A stretch of 57,942 nt of DNA. Origin: Spirochaetes bacterium GWB1_60_80 (GTDB lineage: Bacteria; Spirochaetota; Spirochaetia; Treponematales; UBA12059). The stretch lies in contig MIAR01000010.1 in the NCBI GenBank assembly GCA_001829185.1, forward strand, positions 1 to 57,942, read 5' to 3'. The number at the start of each line of letters is the position of its first letter. Positions within the stretch are counted from its first letter, which is position 1. Under the pieces are notes generated by a model that had not been told where the DNA came from, searched no databases, and saw nothing but the letters and a program-made list of their open reading frames with translations. Made by a program: the position numbers and the translations under genes. Shown piece after piece: positions 50,394 through 57,942 of the stretch.

Positions 50394-51644
50394 ATGCGCA
50401 ATTGGAAACGGGATATCGTGCTCTTTATGACCAGCCAGACCCTGTCGCTGCTTGGGTCGGCGCTGGTGCAATACGCCCTGATGTGGCATGTGACGCTGGA
50501 GACCAAGTCCGGCGTCTATATGATGCTGTACATCATCTGCGGCTTCGTGCCCACCTTCCTGCTCTCGCCCTTCGCCGGCGTCTGGGCCGACCGCCACGAC
50601 CGCAAGAAGATCATCATGCTGGCCGATCTGGCCATCGCCTTGGTGACACTGGCCCTGGCCGCAGTCTTTGCGGCCGGCGGGCGGGCGCTGTGGTTGTTCT
50701 TCTTGGCGGCGGCCATCCGCGCCCTGGGTGGCGCCATGCAGGGACCGGCCGTTGGCGCGCTGCTGCCGCAGATCGTGCCGGTGGACCAGCTGACGCGGGT
50801 GAACGGCATCAACGGCAGCATCCAGTCGGTGATTATGCTGCTGTCGCCGGCCCTGAGCGGCCTCCTGCTAACCATAGCGCCCATCCAGGCCATCTTCTTG
50901 ATTGACGTGGTTACCGCTGCCCTGGCTATCGGCGTGCTGGGACTGTTCCTTGAGGTGCCGCCCCACGCCAAGGCCAGCGCGCCGCAAACTACCAGTTACT
51001 TCCATGATATGCGGCTGGGCTTCAAGTACATCCGCGAGCACCGTTACCTGTCGGCCTTCTTCGCCTATCTGGCCGTGTTGCTTTTTCTGGTGACGCCGGC
51101 CGCCTTCCTGACGCCGCTGCAGGTGGCGCGCAACTTCGGCGCCGAGGTCTGGCACCTGAGCGCCATCGAGATAGCCTTCTCCGGCGGCATGATGCTCGGC
51201 GGCGGCCTGATTGCCTTGTGGGGTGGTTTCCGTAATCGGATGCGTACCATGGCCGCCTCCAACCTGGTGATGGCCGGCTGCACGGTGGCCCTCGGCCTGA
51301 TTCCGTCGTTCTGGCCATATACCGCCTGCATGGTGGTCTTCGGCATCGCCATGCCGTTCTTCAATACGCCTTCGGCGGTGATGCTCCAGGAGCACGTCGA
51401 GGAGTCCTACTTGGGCCGGGTGTTCAGCGTGCTGACCATGCTCTCCACCTCGTTAATGCCGTTGGGTATGCTGGTCTTCGGCCCCCTGGCCGAGCTGGTA
51501 CGCATTGAATGGCTGCTGCTGGGTACCGGTGGCCTGATGCTGGCCCTAGCGGCCGGTGCTACCCTGAACCGGCGGCTAATGGCGATTGGCCTGCCGCCGG
51601 CCAGCGCTGTCAGCCCCGGCAATCCCGGCATGGCGGAAAATTAA
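50394..51644 (+). CDS. MFS exporter (MFS_3 / enterobactin-exporter type)
   Basis: A 416-residue transporter with twelve helices and the MFS loop 2-3 motif GVWADRHDRKKI. It resembles the EntS/macrolide-efflux branch (FMTSQTLSLLGSALVQYALMW at the start, PAVGALLPQIVP, NTPSAVMLQEHV). By family it expels drugs or siderophore-like compounds. The ATG at 50394 starts at the normal family N-terminus; the 28-residue upstream extension begins inside mobile-element copy 4 and is rejected. A TATAGT at 50382-50387 would give an almost leaderless transcript (weak evidence). Confidence 0.9.
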   Translation: MRNWKRDIVLFMTSQTLSLLGSALVQYALMWHVTLETKSGVYMMLYIICGFVPTFLLSPFAGVWADRHDRKKIIMLADLAIALVTLALAAVFAAGGRALWLFFLAAAIRALGGAMQGPAVGALLPQIVPVDQLTRVNGINGSIQSVIMLLSPALSGLLLTIAPIQAIFLIDVVTAALAIGVLGLFLEVPPHAKASAPQTTSYFHDMRLGFKYIREHRYLSAFFAYLAVLLFLVTPAAFLTPLQVARNFGAEVWHLSAIEIAFSGGMMLGGGLIALWGGFRNRMRTMAASNLVMAGCTVALGLIPSFWPYTACMVVFGIAMPFFNTPSAVMLQEHVEESYLGRVFSVLTMLSTSLMPLGMLVFGPLAELVRIEWLLLGTGGLMLALAAGATLNRRLMAIGLPPASAVSPGNPGMAEN

Positions 51645-51674
51645 CCGCTGGCGGCCGCTGGCGGCCGCTGGCGG
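51645..51674. repeat. Three 10-bp tandem repeats
   Basis: Three perfect units of CCGCTGGCGG directly follow the MFS stop codon. No function is apparent. Confidence 0.9.
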
Positions 51675-51827
51675 CCGTCGGCAAAGGCGCCTGAGTTGCC
51701 CTCTTCCCGAAAGGCGCCGGCTGGCGGCCAGCTGTTTTCTCCTTCACTTTTAGCTTTATAAAAATATCGCGTTACTTTTTGACGCGGGGGCCGTATTCTC
51801 TGTAGCATGTGCGCAAGGAGACGAGGC

Positions 51828-52430
51828 ATGGAATTGGAACGATTGGTCAGGGAGGCTGTCCGCGGTAACCGCCGGGCTTTCGGCGAGTTGTACGACCGCT
51901 ACGCCAAGCGTCTGTACGCTTACCTGTACTATCGGACGCTGAACCGCGAGCTGGCGGAGGACTTGGCGGCGGAAGCTTTCCTGAATGCGCTTGAGAAGCT
52001 GCTATCTTTCCGGCCGGAAGCCGGCAGTTTCCCGGCCTGGCTGTACGGGATTGCCCGCCACGCTCTGGTCGACCATTTCCGCGGGCAGCGGCCGGCCGTC
52101 TCGCTGGATGGGGCCGGCGAGACGGCCGGCGCCGCCGAGTACGGCGACGTGTGGGAGCTGGCGGACGGGGCGGATTTCACGCTTGACGTGCTGGAGCGTG
52201 ACCGGTGGGAACGGCTCAAGCCGCACCTGGCGGCGCTCTCGGCCGAGGCGCGCGAGATCATCATCCTGCGTTTATGGGACGAGCTGCCCTACCGCCAAAT
52301 CGCCGAGCTGACCGGCAAGTCGGAGGCCGCCTGCAAGATGGCGTTTTCGCGGGCGCTGAACGTGCTGCGCCAGTCCATGCCTTTGCTCTGCCTGGTGGCC
52401 TGGCTCTTGGCCAAGCCCAGCGCCTGCTAG
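51828..52430 (+). CDS. ECF-type RNA polymerase sigma factor
   Basis: A 200-residue sigma factor. Region 2 (about 8-75) contains AFGELYDRYAKRLYAYLYYR and ELAEDLAAEAFLNALEKL. Region 4 (about 130-180) contains LSAEAREIIILRLWDELPYRQIAELTGKSEAACKMAFSRAL. A short hydrophobic tail (LLCLVAWLLA) follows. AAGGAG lies seven bases before the ATG. It starts an operon with a DUF4349 membrane protein 13 bases downstream, which is its likely regulator. GTTAC (about 51771) and CGTA (about 51791) could be an ECF-type autoregulatory promoter, but this is weak. Confidence 0.92.
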   Translation: MELERLVREAVRGNRRAFGELYDRYAKRLYAYLYYRTLNRELAEDLAAEAFLNALEKLLSFRPEAGSFPAWLYGIARHALVDHFRGQRPAVSLDGAGETAGAAEYGDVWELADGADFTLDVLERDRWERLKPHLAALSAEAREIIILRLWDELPYRQIAELTGKSEAACKMAFSRALNVLRQSMPLLCLVAWLLAKPSAC

Positions 52431-52443
52431 AAGGAGAACGACT

Positions 52444-53676
52444 ATGAACCCGAACCTGGACATCGAGCGGATACTGGCTGACTTGTACGCCATCGACCCG
52501 GCGCTCCGAGCCGAGGAGGAGGCCTTGAAGAAAGCGATCGGCGAGCTACTGGCCAACCGGCCGGGGGCCAAGCTGGACGAAGGATTTGAACGGGAACTGA
52601 AACAGCGGCTGCTGGAGCGTTTTACGCAGACCGCTGGCGGCGGCATTGGCGGTACTAGCCGACTGCGCCCAAGACCGCGCTGGCTGATCCGGGTGGTCGG
52701 CGGCCTCGGCGCCGCCGCCGCCCTGGTGGTGGTGGGCTTGGCGGCTGGCTCCCTGGTCGGCGGCCCGCGCTATGGAGATATGGCGTCACCGTCGGTCGCC
52801 CTGGACCAGATGGCTTTTGGCGCCGCTGGGTCGGCCTTCGCCAGCGAGGCCAGCGAGGCCAGCGCCAAGTCTTATGACGAGCCGGCGGCCGCGCCGACCG
52901 CCAGTCGGGGGGCTACCGGAGGCGCCGCCGATGCCCTAGGCCGGATCGACGGCGGGCTGGCCGACGCGGCGGTGGTCAGTCCGGAGCGGCAGATCATCCG
53001 CAGCGCGGCCCTCGAGCTCGAGGTGCCGGCAATCGCCGCGGCGCGCGACCGTCTGGTGGTCCTGGCCCGGGGCCTGGGCGGCTTCGTATCCGAACAGAAC
53101 GAGACGCGCGATTATGCGAATATTACCTTGTCTGTGCCCCAAGCGGCTTTCGACGCCGCGCTGGAAGGCTCCTCCGGTATGGGTAGCGTGCTGAGCCGCT
53201 CGGTGAGCGCCCAGGACGTGACCTACCAGATAGCCGATTATGGCGACCGCATCGCCAATCGTCGGGAACTGCTGGCCGTCTACCGCAGCTACCTGAGCAA
53301 CGCCCGCCGGCTGGAGGATATCCTGGAGATCGAAAACCGGCTGAACAACCTGACTTACGAGATCGAAGGCCTGGACGGTCAGCGGACGTCTCTGCAGCGC
53401 CTGGTGGCCTATTCGACCATCGTGGTCAGCCTGCGCGTCCCGTATACCGCCGCGGTGGAGTATCCGCGCGATGGCTTGGGCCAGAAACTGGCCCGCTTGT
53501 TCAGCGGACTGGCCGAGGCGGCCGAAGATGGCCTGATTTTCCTGGTTGGCGCGTTGCTGTGCGCCGTTCCGCTGGCGCTGCTGGCCATGGGGCTGTGGAT
53601 ACTGCTGTTTGGGCGGATTGGGCTGCTGCGCCGGGCTATCCGGCGGGCGCGCGACACGCTGCGTAACCAGAGCTGA
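52444..53676 (+). CDS. DUF4349 membrane protein, candidate anti-sigma factor
   Basis: A 410-residue protein. A cytosolic N-terminus of about 78 residues lacks a clear zinc HxxxCxxC motif. One membrane helix lies at about 80-105, followed by an Ala/Ser-rich stretch. The periplasmic DUF4349 domain (about 180-340) has IIRSAALELEVP ... GGFVSEQNETRDYANITLSVP and a coiled coil RRLEDILEIENRLNNLTYEIEGL. A final membrane helix pair (about 358-388) precedes a basic tail. Position right after an ECF sigma gene suggests membrane sequestration of the sigma factor. DUF4349 proteins are common near sigma genes, but direct binding is inferred. Confidence 0.88.
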   Translation: MNPNLDIERILADLYAIDPALRAEEEALKKAIGELLANRPGAKLDEGFERELKQRLLERFTQTAGGGIGGTSRLRPRPRWLIRVVGGLGAAAALVVVGLAAGSLVGGPRYGDMASPSVALDQMAFGAAGSAFASEASEASAKSYDEPAAAPTASRGATGGAADALGRIDGGLADAAVVSPERQIIRSAALELEVPAIAAARDRLVVLARGLGGFVSEQNETRDYANITLSVPQAAFDAALEGSSGMGSVLSRSVSAQDVTYQIADYGDRIANRRELLAVYRSYLSNARRLEDILEIENRLNNLTYEIEGLDGQRTSLQRLVAYSTIVVSLRVPYTAAVEYPRDGLGQKLARLFSGLAEAAEDGLIFLVGALLCAVPLALLAMGLWILLFGRIGLLRRAIRRARDTLRNQS

Positions 53677-53699
53677 CCATGACGGCAACCTGAATAGCG

Positions 53700-53737
53700 C
53701 CAGGCCCTGGCCACCGGCCAAAGGCCTGGTTTTTTTT
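53700..53737 (+). terminator. Terminator of the sigma/DUF4349 operon
   Basis: CCAGGCC/GGCCTGG stem with an internal GGCC-rich loop, followed by eight T at 53730-53737. Confidence 0.9.
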
Positions 53738-53874
53738 GCCAGGCAGTGGTCTTGCCTTTCGTCGTCTGTTGGCTTAATTTGTAAGTTGGTAAATATCAGG
53801 TAATTTGCGTTCGCTGGCCGGCTGGCCGGCGCGCTGACAGTACCGGCTGGAACGGTGGGCGGAAGGAATTGACC

Positions 53875-55842
53875 ATGGACCAGAAAATCAGGAAGACGGT
53901 CCTGCTTGTCGAAGACGAGGCGATTATCGCCATGAACCAGAAGCTGTTCCTCGAGAAATACGGCTATAACGTGGTGACCATCGACACCGGCGAGAAGGCC
54001 GTCCAGATCATGACGGATCCGGCTCGCGTCAAACTGGATATGGTGCCGGACAGCAAGCGGGCGCCGCTCGAGAATTTCGGCTACAGCGTCATCCTGGTGG
54101 ATACGGCCATGAAGGCCATCGAGACCATCCGGAACCATGCCGAAATCGATATCGTGCTGATGGATATCGACCTCGGCGACGGTATGGACGGGACGCAGGC
54201 CGCCGAGCAGATTCTGGCGCAGCGCGACATTCCGATCCTCTTCCTGTCCAGCCACACCGAGCCGGATATCGTCGAGAAGACCGAGAAGATTACCTCTTAC
54301 GGCTACGTGGTCAAGAATTCGAGCATCACCGTGCTGGATGCCTCGATCAAGATGGCCTTCAAGCTGTTCGACGCCAACAACCAGCTCAAGCAGGAGCTGG
54401 TGGAGCGCAAAAAGCTTGACGGGCTGTTCCACACCTCGGAGAACCGCTATCGCCGGCTGTTCGAGATGGCGCAGGAAGGCATTCTCATCCTTGATGCCGA
54501 TTCCGGCATGATCTTGGACGTTAACCCCTTCTTGGTAAGCTTGCTAGGCTATTCATACAAGCTATTCTTAGGCAAGGCCATCTGGGAAATCGGGTTTCTC
54601 AAGGATACGGTCGGCAATAAGGAAAAATTTACAGAGTTGCAGCGGAACCGCTATGTACGCTACGAGAACCTGCCCTTGGAAACGGCCGACGGCAAGATCA
54701 TCGAGGTGGAATTTATCAGTAACCTCGACGAGATCGACGGCAAACGGATTATTCAATGCAACATCCGGGATATCAGCGAGCGCAAGGCCATCGAAAACGG
54801 CCTGGAGACATCTCGCCAGGAGCTGGCGGCCATCAAGCGGCTGGCCGACGAGGCCAGCGAATTCGCCGAGAGCGTTATCAATACCGTGCGCGAGCCATTG
54901 CTTTCGCTGGATCAGGAATTACGGGTGGTGACGGTTAGCCGCTCGTTTTACGAGGTCTTCAAGGTTAAGCCCGAAGAGACGGTAGGGCACCTGATCTACG
55001 ACCTGGGCAACAAGCAGTGGGACATTCCCAAATTGCGCGAGCTTTTGGAGAATATCCTGCCCGCCAAGACGGTCTTTGACAATTACGAAGTCGAGCACGA
55101 TTTTGCCACCATCGGCCTGCGCACTATGCTGCTCAACGCCCGGCAGATTCGCCGTTCGTCGGGCAAGGAACGGATCATCCTGTTGGCGATCGAGGATATT
55201 ACCGAGCGCAAGGGGGCCGAGAACCGGATTCAAAAGCTGCTGGCCGAGAAGGACATCATCCTCAAGGAAGTGCACCACCGGACCAAGAACAGCATGAACA
55301 CCATTAAGGGCCTGCTTAACCTCCAGGCTAACATGCTGACCGATCCGGCAGCCATCGAAGCCCTCAAGGACACCGAGAGCCGGGTGCAGAGCATGATGGT
55401 GCTTTATGACAAGCTGTACCGCTCCATTGATTACCGCGAGATTTCGATGAAAGATTATCTTGATACCCTGGTCGACGAGGTCATATCCAATTTTCCGAAT
55501 AACCGTTTGGTGAATGTGGTTAAGGCCATCGCCGATTTTCAGGTGTCTGCCAAGATCATGCAATCGCTTGGCATCATCGTCAACGAGCTGCTGACCAATA
55601 TCATGAAATACGCCTTCGTCGGCCGCGACCGGGGAACTATAAGCGTTTGCGCCAAGCAGAGCAGCGAAGCCGTTACCATCGTCATTCAGGACAACGGCGT
55701 CGGGTTCCCGGCCGCCACCGACAGGCAGAGCCCCACCGGTTTTGGCCTGACGCTGGTGCAGACGCTGATCGAGCAGCTCAAGGGGACTATCCGTTTCGGC
55801 CAGGACAACGGCACCACGGTCTGCCTGACCTTCCAGCTTTAA
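53875..55842 (+). CDS. Receiver-PAS-PAS HisKA_2-type hybrid histidine kinase
   Basis: A 655-residue soluble kinase. The receiver has acidic residues ED at 13-14, phospho-Asp 97 (VLMDIDLGDGMDG) and FLSSHTEPDIVEKTEKITSY. It is longer than normal because the helix1-strand2 segment appears twice (about 26-45 and 65-84). PAS 1 is at about 190-305. PAS 2 (about 330-445) belongs to the family shared with the proteins at 31952 and 33931. The kinase core is HisKA_2 (LKEVHHRTKNSMNTIKGLLNLQ, phospho-His), with an HWE-like ATPase (NELLTNIMKYAF, DNGVGFP, GFGLTLVQTL). GGAAGGA is seven bases before the ATG at 53875; a TTG at 53869 is too close. Confidence 0.93.
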   Translation: MDQKIRKTVLLVEDEAIIAMNQKLFLEKYGYNVVTIDTGEKAVQIMTDPARVKLDMVPDSKRAPLENFGYSVILVDTAMKAIETIRNHAEIDIVLMDIDLGDGMDGTQAAEQILAQRDIPILFLSSHTEPDIVEKTEKITSYGYVVKNSSITVLDASIKMAFKLFDANNQLKQELVERKKLDGLFHTSENRYRRLFEMAQEGILILDADSGMILDVNPFLVSLLGYSYKLFLGKAIWEIGFLKDTVGNKEKFTELQRNRYVRYENLPLETADGKIIEVEFISNLDEIDGKRIIQCNIRDISERKAIENGLETSRQELAAIKRLADEASEFAESVINTVREPLLSLDQELRVVTVSRSFYEVFKVKPEETVGHLIYDLGNKQWDIPKLRELLENILPAKTVFDNYEVEHDFATIGLRTMLLNARQIRRSSGKERIILLAIEDITERKGAENRIQKLLAEKDIILKEVHHRTKNSMNTIKGLLNLQANMLTDPAAIEALKDTESRVQSMMVLYDKLYRSIDYREISMKDYLDTLVDEVISNFPNNRLVNVVKAIADFQVSAKIMQSLGIIVNELLTNIMKYAFVGRDRGTISVCAKQSSEAVTIVIQDNGVGFPAATDRQSPTGFGLTLVQTLIEQLKGTIRFGQDNGTTVCLTFQL

Positions 55843-55856
55843 CCCGAGGAGCATCC

Positions 55857-56354
55857 ATGAGCGACTATCACCCCAAGCGTAAAGAAAAAGTTATCCATGA
55901 TCAAGCTGAAATAGAGCGTTTGCTGACTGGCGGCAAGTTCGCCGTCATCGCGCTGTGCCGGTCCGACGAACCTTACCTGGTAAGCTTGAGCTACGGCTAC
56001 GACCAGGCCAAGCGTTGCCTCTACTTCCATTGCGCCAACGCCGGGCATAAGCTGGATTTCATCGCCGCCAATCCGCGGGCCTGCGCCACGATCATCGAGG
56101 ATCGCGGTTACCTGCCCGGGCAGTGCGACCACGACTATGCCTCGCTGGTCATCCGCGGGAAGCTGGCGGTAGTCGAGGACTTGGCTGAAAAGAAGCACGG
56201 CTTACTGGCGCTGCTTGAGCATCTGGAGGCCGACCCGCAGCCGATCCTGGCCAGGAATATCAAGAACGACGCATCGTACCGGGCCGTTACCATTCTTAAG
56301 CTGACTATCGACGCGGTCAGCGGCAAGGCTTACCGCCAAGCGGAGGTGGGTTGA
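55857..56354 (+). CDS. Pyridoxamine 5'-phosphate oxidase-like flavoprotein
   Basis: A 165-residue split-barrel protein of the PNPOx/NimA-like family (FAVIALCRSDEPYLVSLSYGYD, LYFHCANAGHKLDFIAANPRACATI). It likely binds FMN or haem and may reduce nitro or other small compounds; the substrate is not visible. GAGGAG lies seven bases before the ATG at 55857, 14 bases after the kinase stop, so the three last genes may form one operon. Its 3' end abuts the phosphoesterase gene. Confidence 0.88.
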   Translation: MSDYHPKRKEKVIHDQAEIERLLTGGKFAVIALCRSDEPYLVSLSYGYDQAKRCLYFHCANAGHKLDFIAANPRACATIIEDRGYLPGQCDHDYASLVIRGKLAVVEDLAEKKHGLLALLEHLEADPQPILARNIKNDASYRAVTILKLTIDAVSGKAYRQAEVG

Positions 56355-56356
56355 GC

Positions 56357-57838
56357 GTGCCGGCGCGGCGCAGGCCGGGACGGCGCAGACTCCTGGCCGG
56401 GGTAGCGCTGGTTAGCCAGCTCTGGCTGTCTGGTTGCGCCGGCTTCCTGGCCGGATCGCCGCGGGGCGAGTCGGTGGCCAATGCCCTGCGCCAGTCGGCC
56501 GGTCCCTGGTTGACGCCGTACTTCGGTTCGGAGCCGGCCATGGTGGTTTCCTGGCTGACGGCCGATTCGCTTGCCACGCGGCTGTTCTTTGGCCCTGACC
56601 CGGACGCGCTCCAGCCGCTCCTGGCCGGGGCGGCCGGCCGCCGGCACCGGGTGGAACTGAGCGGCCTGGCTCCGGGCGGGCGTTATTTTTATATTCCCGA
56701 TTTCGGGGCAGGCGCTACCGTTGCCGGCGCTCCCTTTTCCTTCGTCGCGCCAGACTCCAGCGCCGCGTCGGCCGAGCTGGTCTTGTTCGGGGACATGCAG
56801 GCCGCTGATGATTTCACCCGGCGGGGCGGCGCCTTGATCAGCCGGGCAATCGCCGCCAGCGGGGCCGACCTGGTCGTCCAGTTGGGTGATGTGGTCCAGG
56901 CTGGCGGTTACGCCCCTTTTTGGCGCGATGCCCTGGTGGCCATCAGCGCTTTCGCCGCCGCTACGCCGCTGGTGGGCGTGATCGGCAACCATGATTACTA
57001 CGGCGACGATGCCCGCGCCTTCCGGGATTTGTTTCCGTATCCCTATGTCGATCCGACGGGCGGCTATTGGTCATTCGAGCTAGCCGGCGCCTGTTTCGTG
57101 CTGCTCGATTCGTCCAGGCTGGGCGGGTCAGCCGGCCGGCGTCAGAAAGCCTGGGCCGAGGCGACGTTGGCGGCGGCGGCCGATGCCAGTTATCGTTTTA
57201 TCATCCTACACCATACCCCGCTTACCACCGGCACGTCGGGCAGCGGCGGTGCATTAGAAGCCTGGCTGCTGCCTTTCGCCGACCGGCTGGGCGTCGACGC
57301 GGTATTCTTCGGCCACGACCATCACTACGAGCATTGGGAAACGACCTACGGCAACGAAGGCCTGCTCTTTGACCCGGCTGACCGGCCGAGCGGTCGGAGC
57401 ATCCACTGGTTCTGCTCCGGCGGCGGCGGCGCCCGCCTGGAGATCGACTATGGTCTGCTGACGCGCGCCCCTGCGGCCATCCAGCGCCGCCTGTATGACA
57501 GCAGCGCCGGCGCCTGGCTGCAGCGCAGCGATTTTCGGCTGGCCTGGGACAGCGGCCGCTATCTGGACTATCAGAACGATCTGGACTACGGCCAGTTGCG
57601 CGACGGGCGCCATTACTATCACCTGCCGGCCGAAGCCGCCTACCAGGGCGATACCGGCTGGCTAGGTTACGGCTATGGTGAGCAGACGCTGCATTACCTG
57701 CGGCTGTCGATTGGGCCGGACGAGGCCGTGATCAGCGTCCACTATCCGAACGGCGATACGCTGACTGGGCCGGGCGGAGTAGTCCCCCAGGTGTTCCGGT
57801 TGCCGGCGCGGCGTGGTACCGCCGGTTCGGCCGGCTAG
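56357..57838 (+). CDS. Lipoprotein metallophosphoesterase (purple-acid-phosphatase-like)
   Basis: A 493-residue exported lipoprotein. An Arg-rich start (RRRPGRRRLL) leads to lipobox LSGC. A fibronectin-like N-terminal domain covers about 45-125. The calcineurin-like phosphoesterase follows with its metal motifs in order: LFGDMQ, LVVQLGDVV, GVIGNHDYYG, IILHHTPL, FFGHDHHYEHW. A strand-rich C-terminal domain of about 120 residues ends the protein. It is probably an outer-surface or periplasmic phosphatase. The GTG at 56357 is nine bases after GGAGG; a TTG at 56351, overlapping the previous stop, is an alternative. Confidence 0.88.
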   Translation: MPARRRPGRRRLLAGVALVSQLWLSGCAGFLAGSPRGESVANALRQSAGPWLTPYFGSEPAMVVSWLTADSLATRLFFGPDPDALQPLLAGAAGRRHRVELSGLAPGGRYFYIPDFGAGATVAGAPFSFVAPDSSAASAELVLFGDMQAADDFTRRGGALISRAIAASGADLVVQLGDVVQAGGYAPFWRDALVAISAFAAATPLVGVIGNHDYYGDDARAFRDLFPYPYVDPTGGYWSFELAGACFVLLDSSRLGGSAGRRQKAWAEATLAAAADASYRFIILHHTPLTTGTSGSGGALEAWLLPFADRLGVDAVFFGHDHHYEHWETTYGNEGLLFDPADRPSGRSIHWFCSGGGGARLEIDYGLLTRAPAAIQRRLYDSSAGAWLQRSDFRLAWDSGRYLDYQNDLDYGQLRDGRHYYHLPAEAAYQGDTGWLGYGYGEQTLHYLRLSIGPDEAVISVHYPNGDTLTGPGGVVPQVFRLPARRGTAGSAG

Positions 57839-57852
57839 CCCGGCGGCGCCCC

Positions 57853-57942
57853 CGTGTTGCCTCATAATAAAATCTAGTCCTACGAGGTGGTTGCCTCATA
57901 AGTCAAATTCTAGTCCAAGGATAAGCTTGGACTAGAGTTTCC
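57853..57942 (-). repeat. Right copy of 90-bp terminal inverted repeat
   Basis: The exact reverse complement of 8-97, ending at the last base of the window. It contains the same 11-bp hairpin. See the left copy. Confidence 0.95.

Noticed and set aside
52936-54432. 498-codon minus-strand frame
   Set aside because: It runs antisense across two well-supported genes and a terminator. His/Gln/Arg-rich composition is typical of GC-rich shadow frames.

Overview
The window reads as chromosomal DNA of a free-living, sugar-using bacterium, most likely a spirochaete (Treponema/Spirochaeta-like). I base this on gene content: lipoprotein-anchored 7TMR-type chemoreceptors, a CheA-receiver hybrid, many receiver/PAS/cyclase proteins, a HisKA_2-type kinase with a spirochaete-like receiver, DUF2804 and many lipoproteins. 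There is no rRNA or other phylogenetic marker, so the assignment is an inference. Most of the DNA is GC-rich with ATGA-type overlapping genes. About 27.8-40.1 kb is visibly AT-richer and looks like accessory DNA.

Layout. 0.2-6.5 kb: an ATPase/cNMP-binding regulator, MgtC, FtsK, PurK. 6.5-10.9 kb (minus strand): two chemoreceptors and shikimate kinase. 11.0-23.1 kb (plus strand): one probable transcript from a good sigma70 promoter, encoding MCP, CheW, an unknown adaptor-like protein, CheB, CheR-TPR, CheA-receiver, a receiver-adenylate cyclase and an SppA-like peptidase. There is no CheY or flagellar gene, so the apparent output is cAMP. 23.2-27.4 kb: envelope genes (CAP-domain protein, HAD hydrolase, M14 and M15 peptidases). 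27.5 kb: tRNA-Ala(CGC). 27.8-36.7 kb: an HK/RR pair, a receiver/PAS/cyclase/GGDEF cluster and a DUF3494 lipoprotein. 37.0-39.0 kb: three AT-rich genes. 39.2-45.5 kb: PhzF, DUF2804, a GH13/GPH sugar operon and a His-tailed DMT transporter. 45.7-48.6 kb: an active/inactive M16 peptidase pair. 48.7-57.8 kb: a tiny Lys/Pro-rich protein, an outer-membrane-type gene broken by a mobile element, an MFS exporter, ECF sigma/DUF4349, a PAS histidine kinase, a PNPOx-like protein and a lipoprotein phosphoesterase.

Mobile DNA. Four copies of a short non-autonomous element (three of 129 bp, one of 146 bp) have near-perfect 15-bp terminal inverted repeats and 4-bp target duplications (YYAG in element orientation). 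One copy splits an outer-membrane-type gene, and removing the element plus one duplicate restores the frame exactly. The window is bounded by a perfect 90-bp inverted repeat, either a dispersed repeat at contig ends or a true terminal repeat.

Working model. The 11-23 kb locus is a chemosensory array whose output is probably cAMP. Two adenylate cyclases, one diguanylate cyclase and one cNMP-binding ATPase in the same window suggest second-messenger signalling is the regional theme. The link between the cyclases and the cNMP-binding protein is inference.
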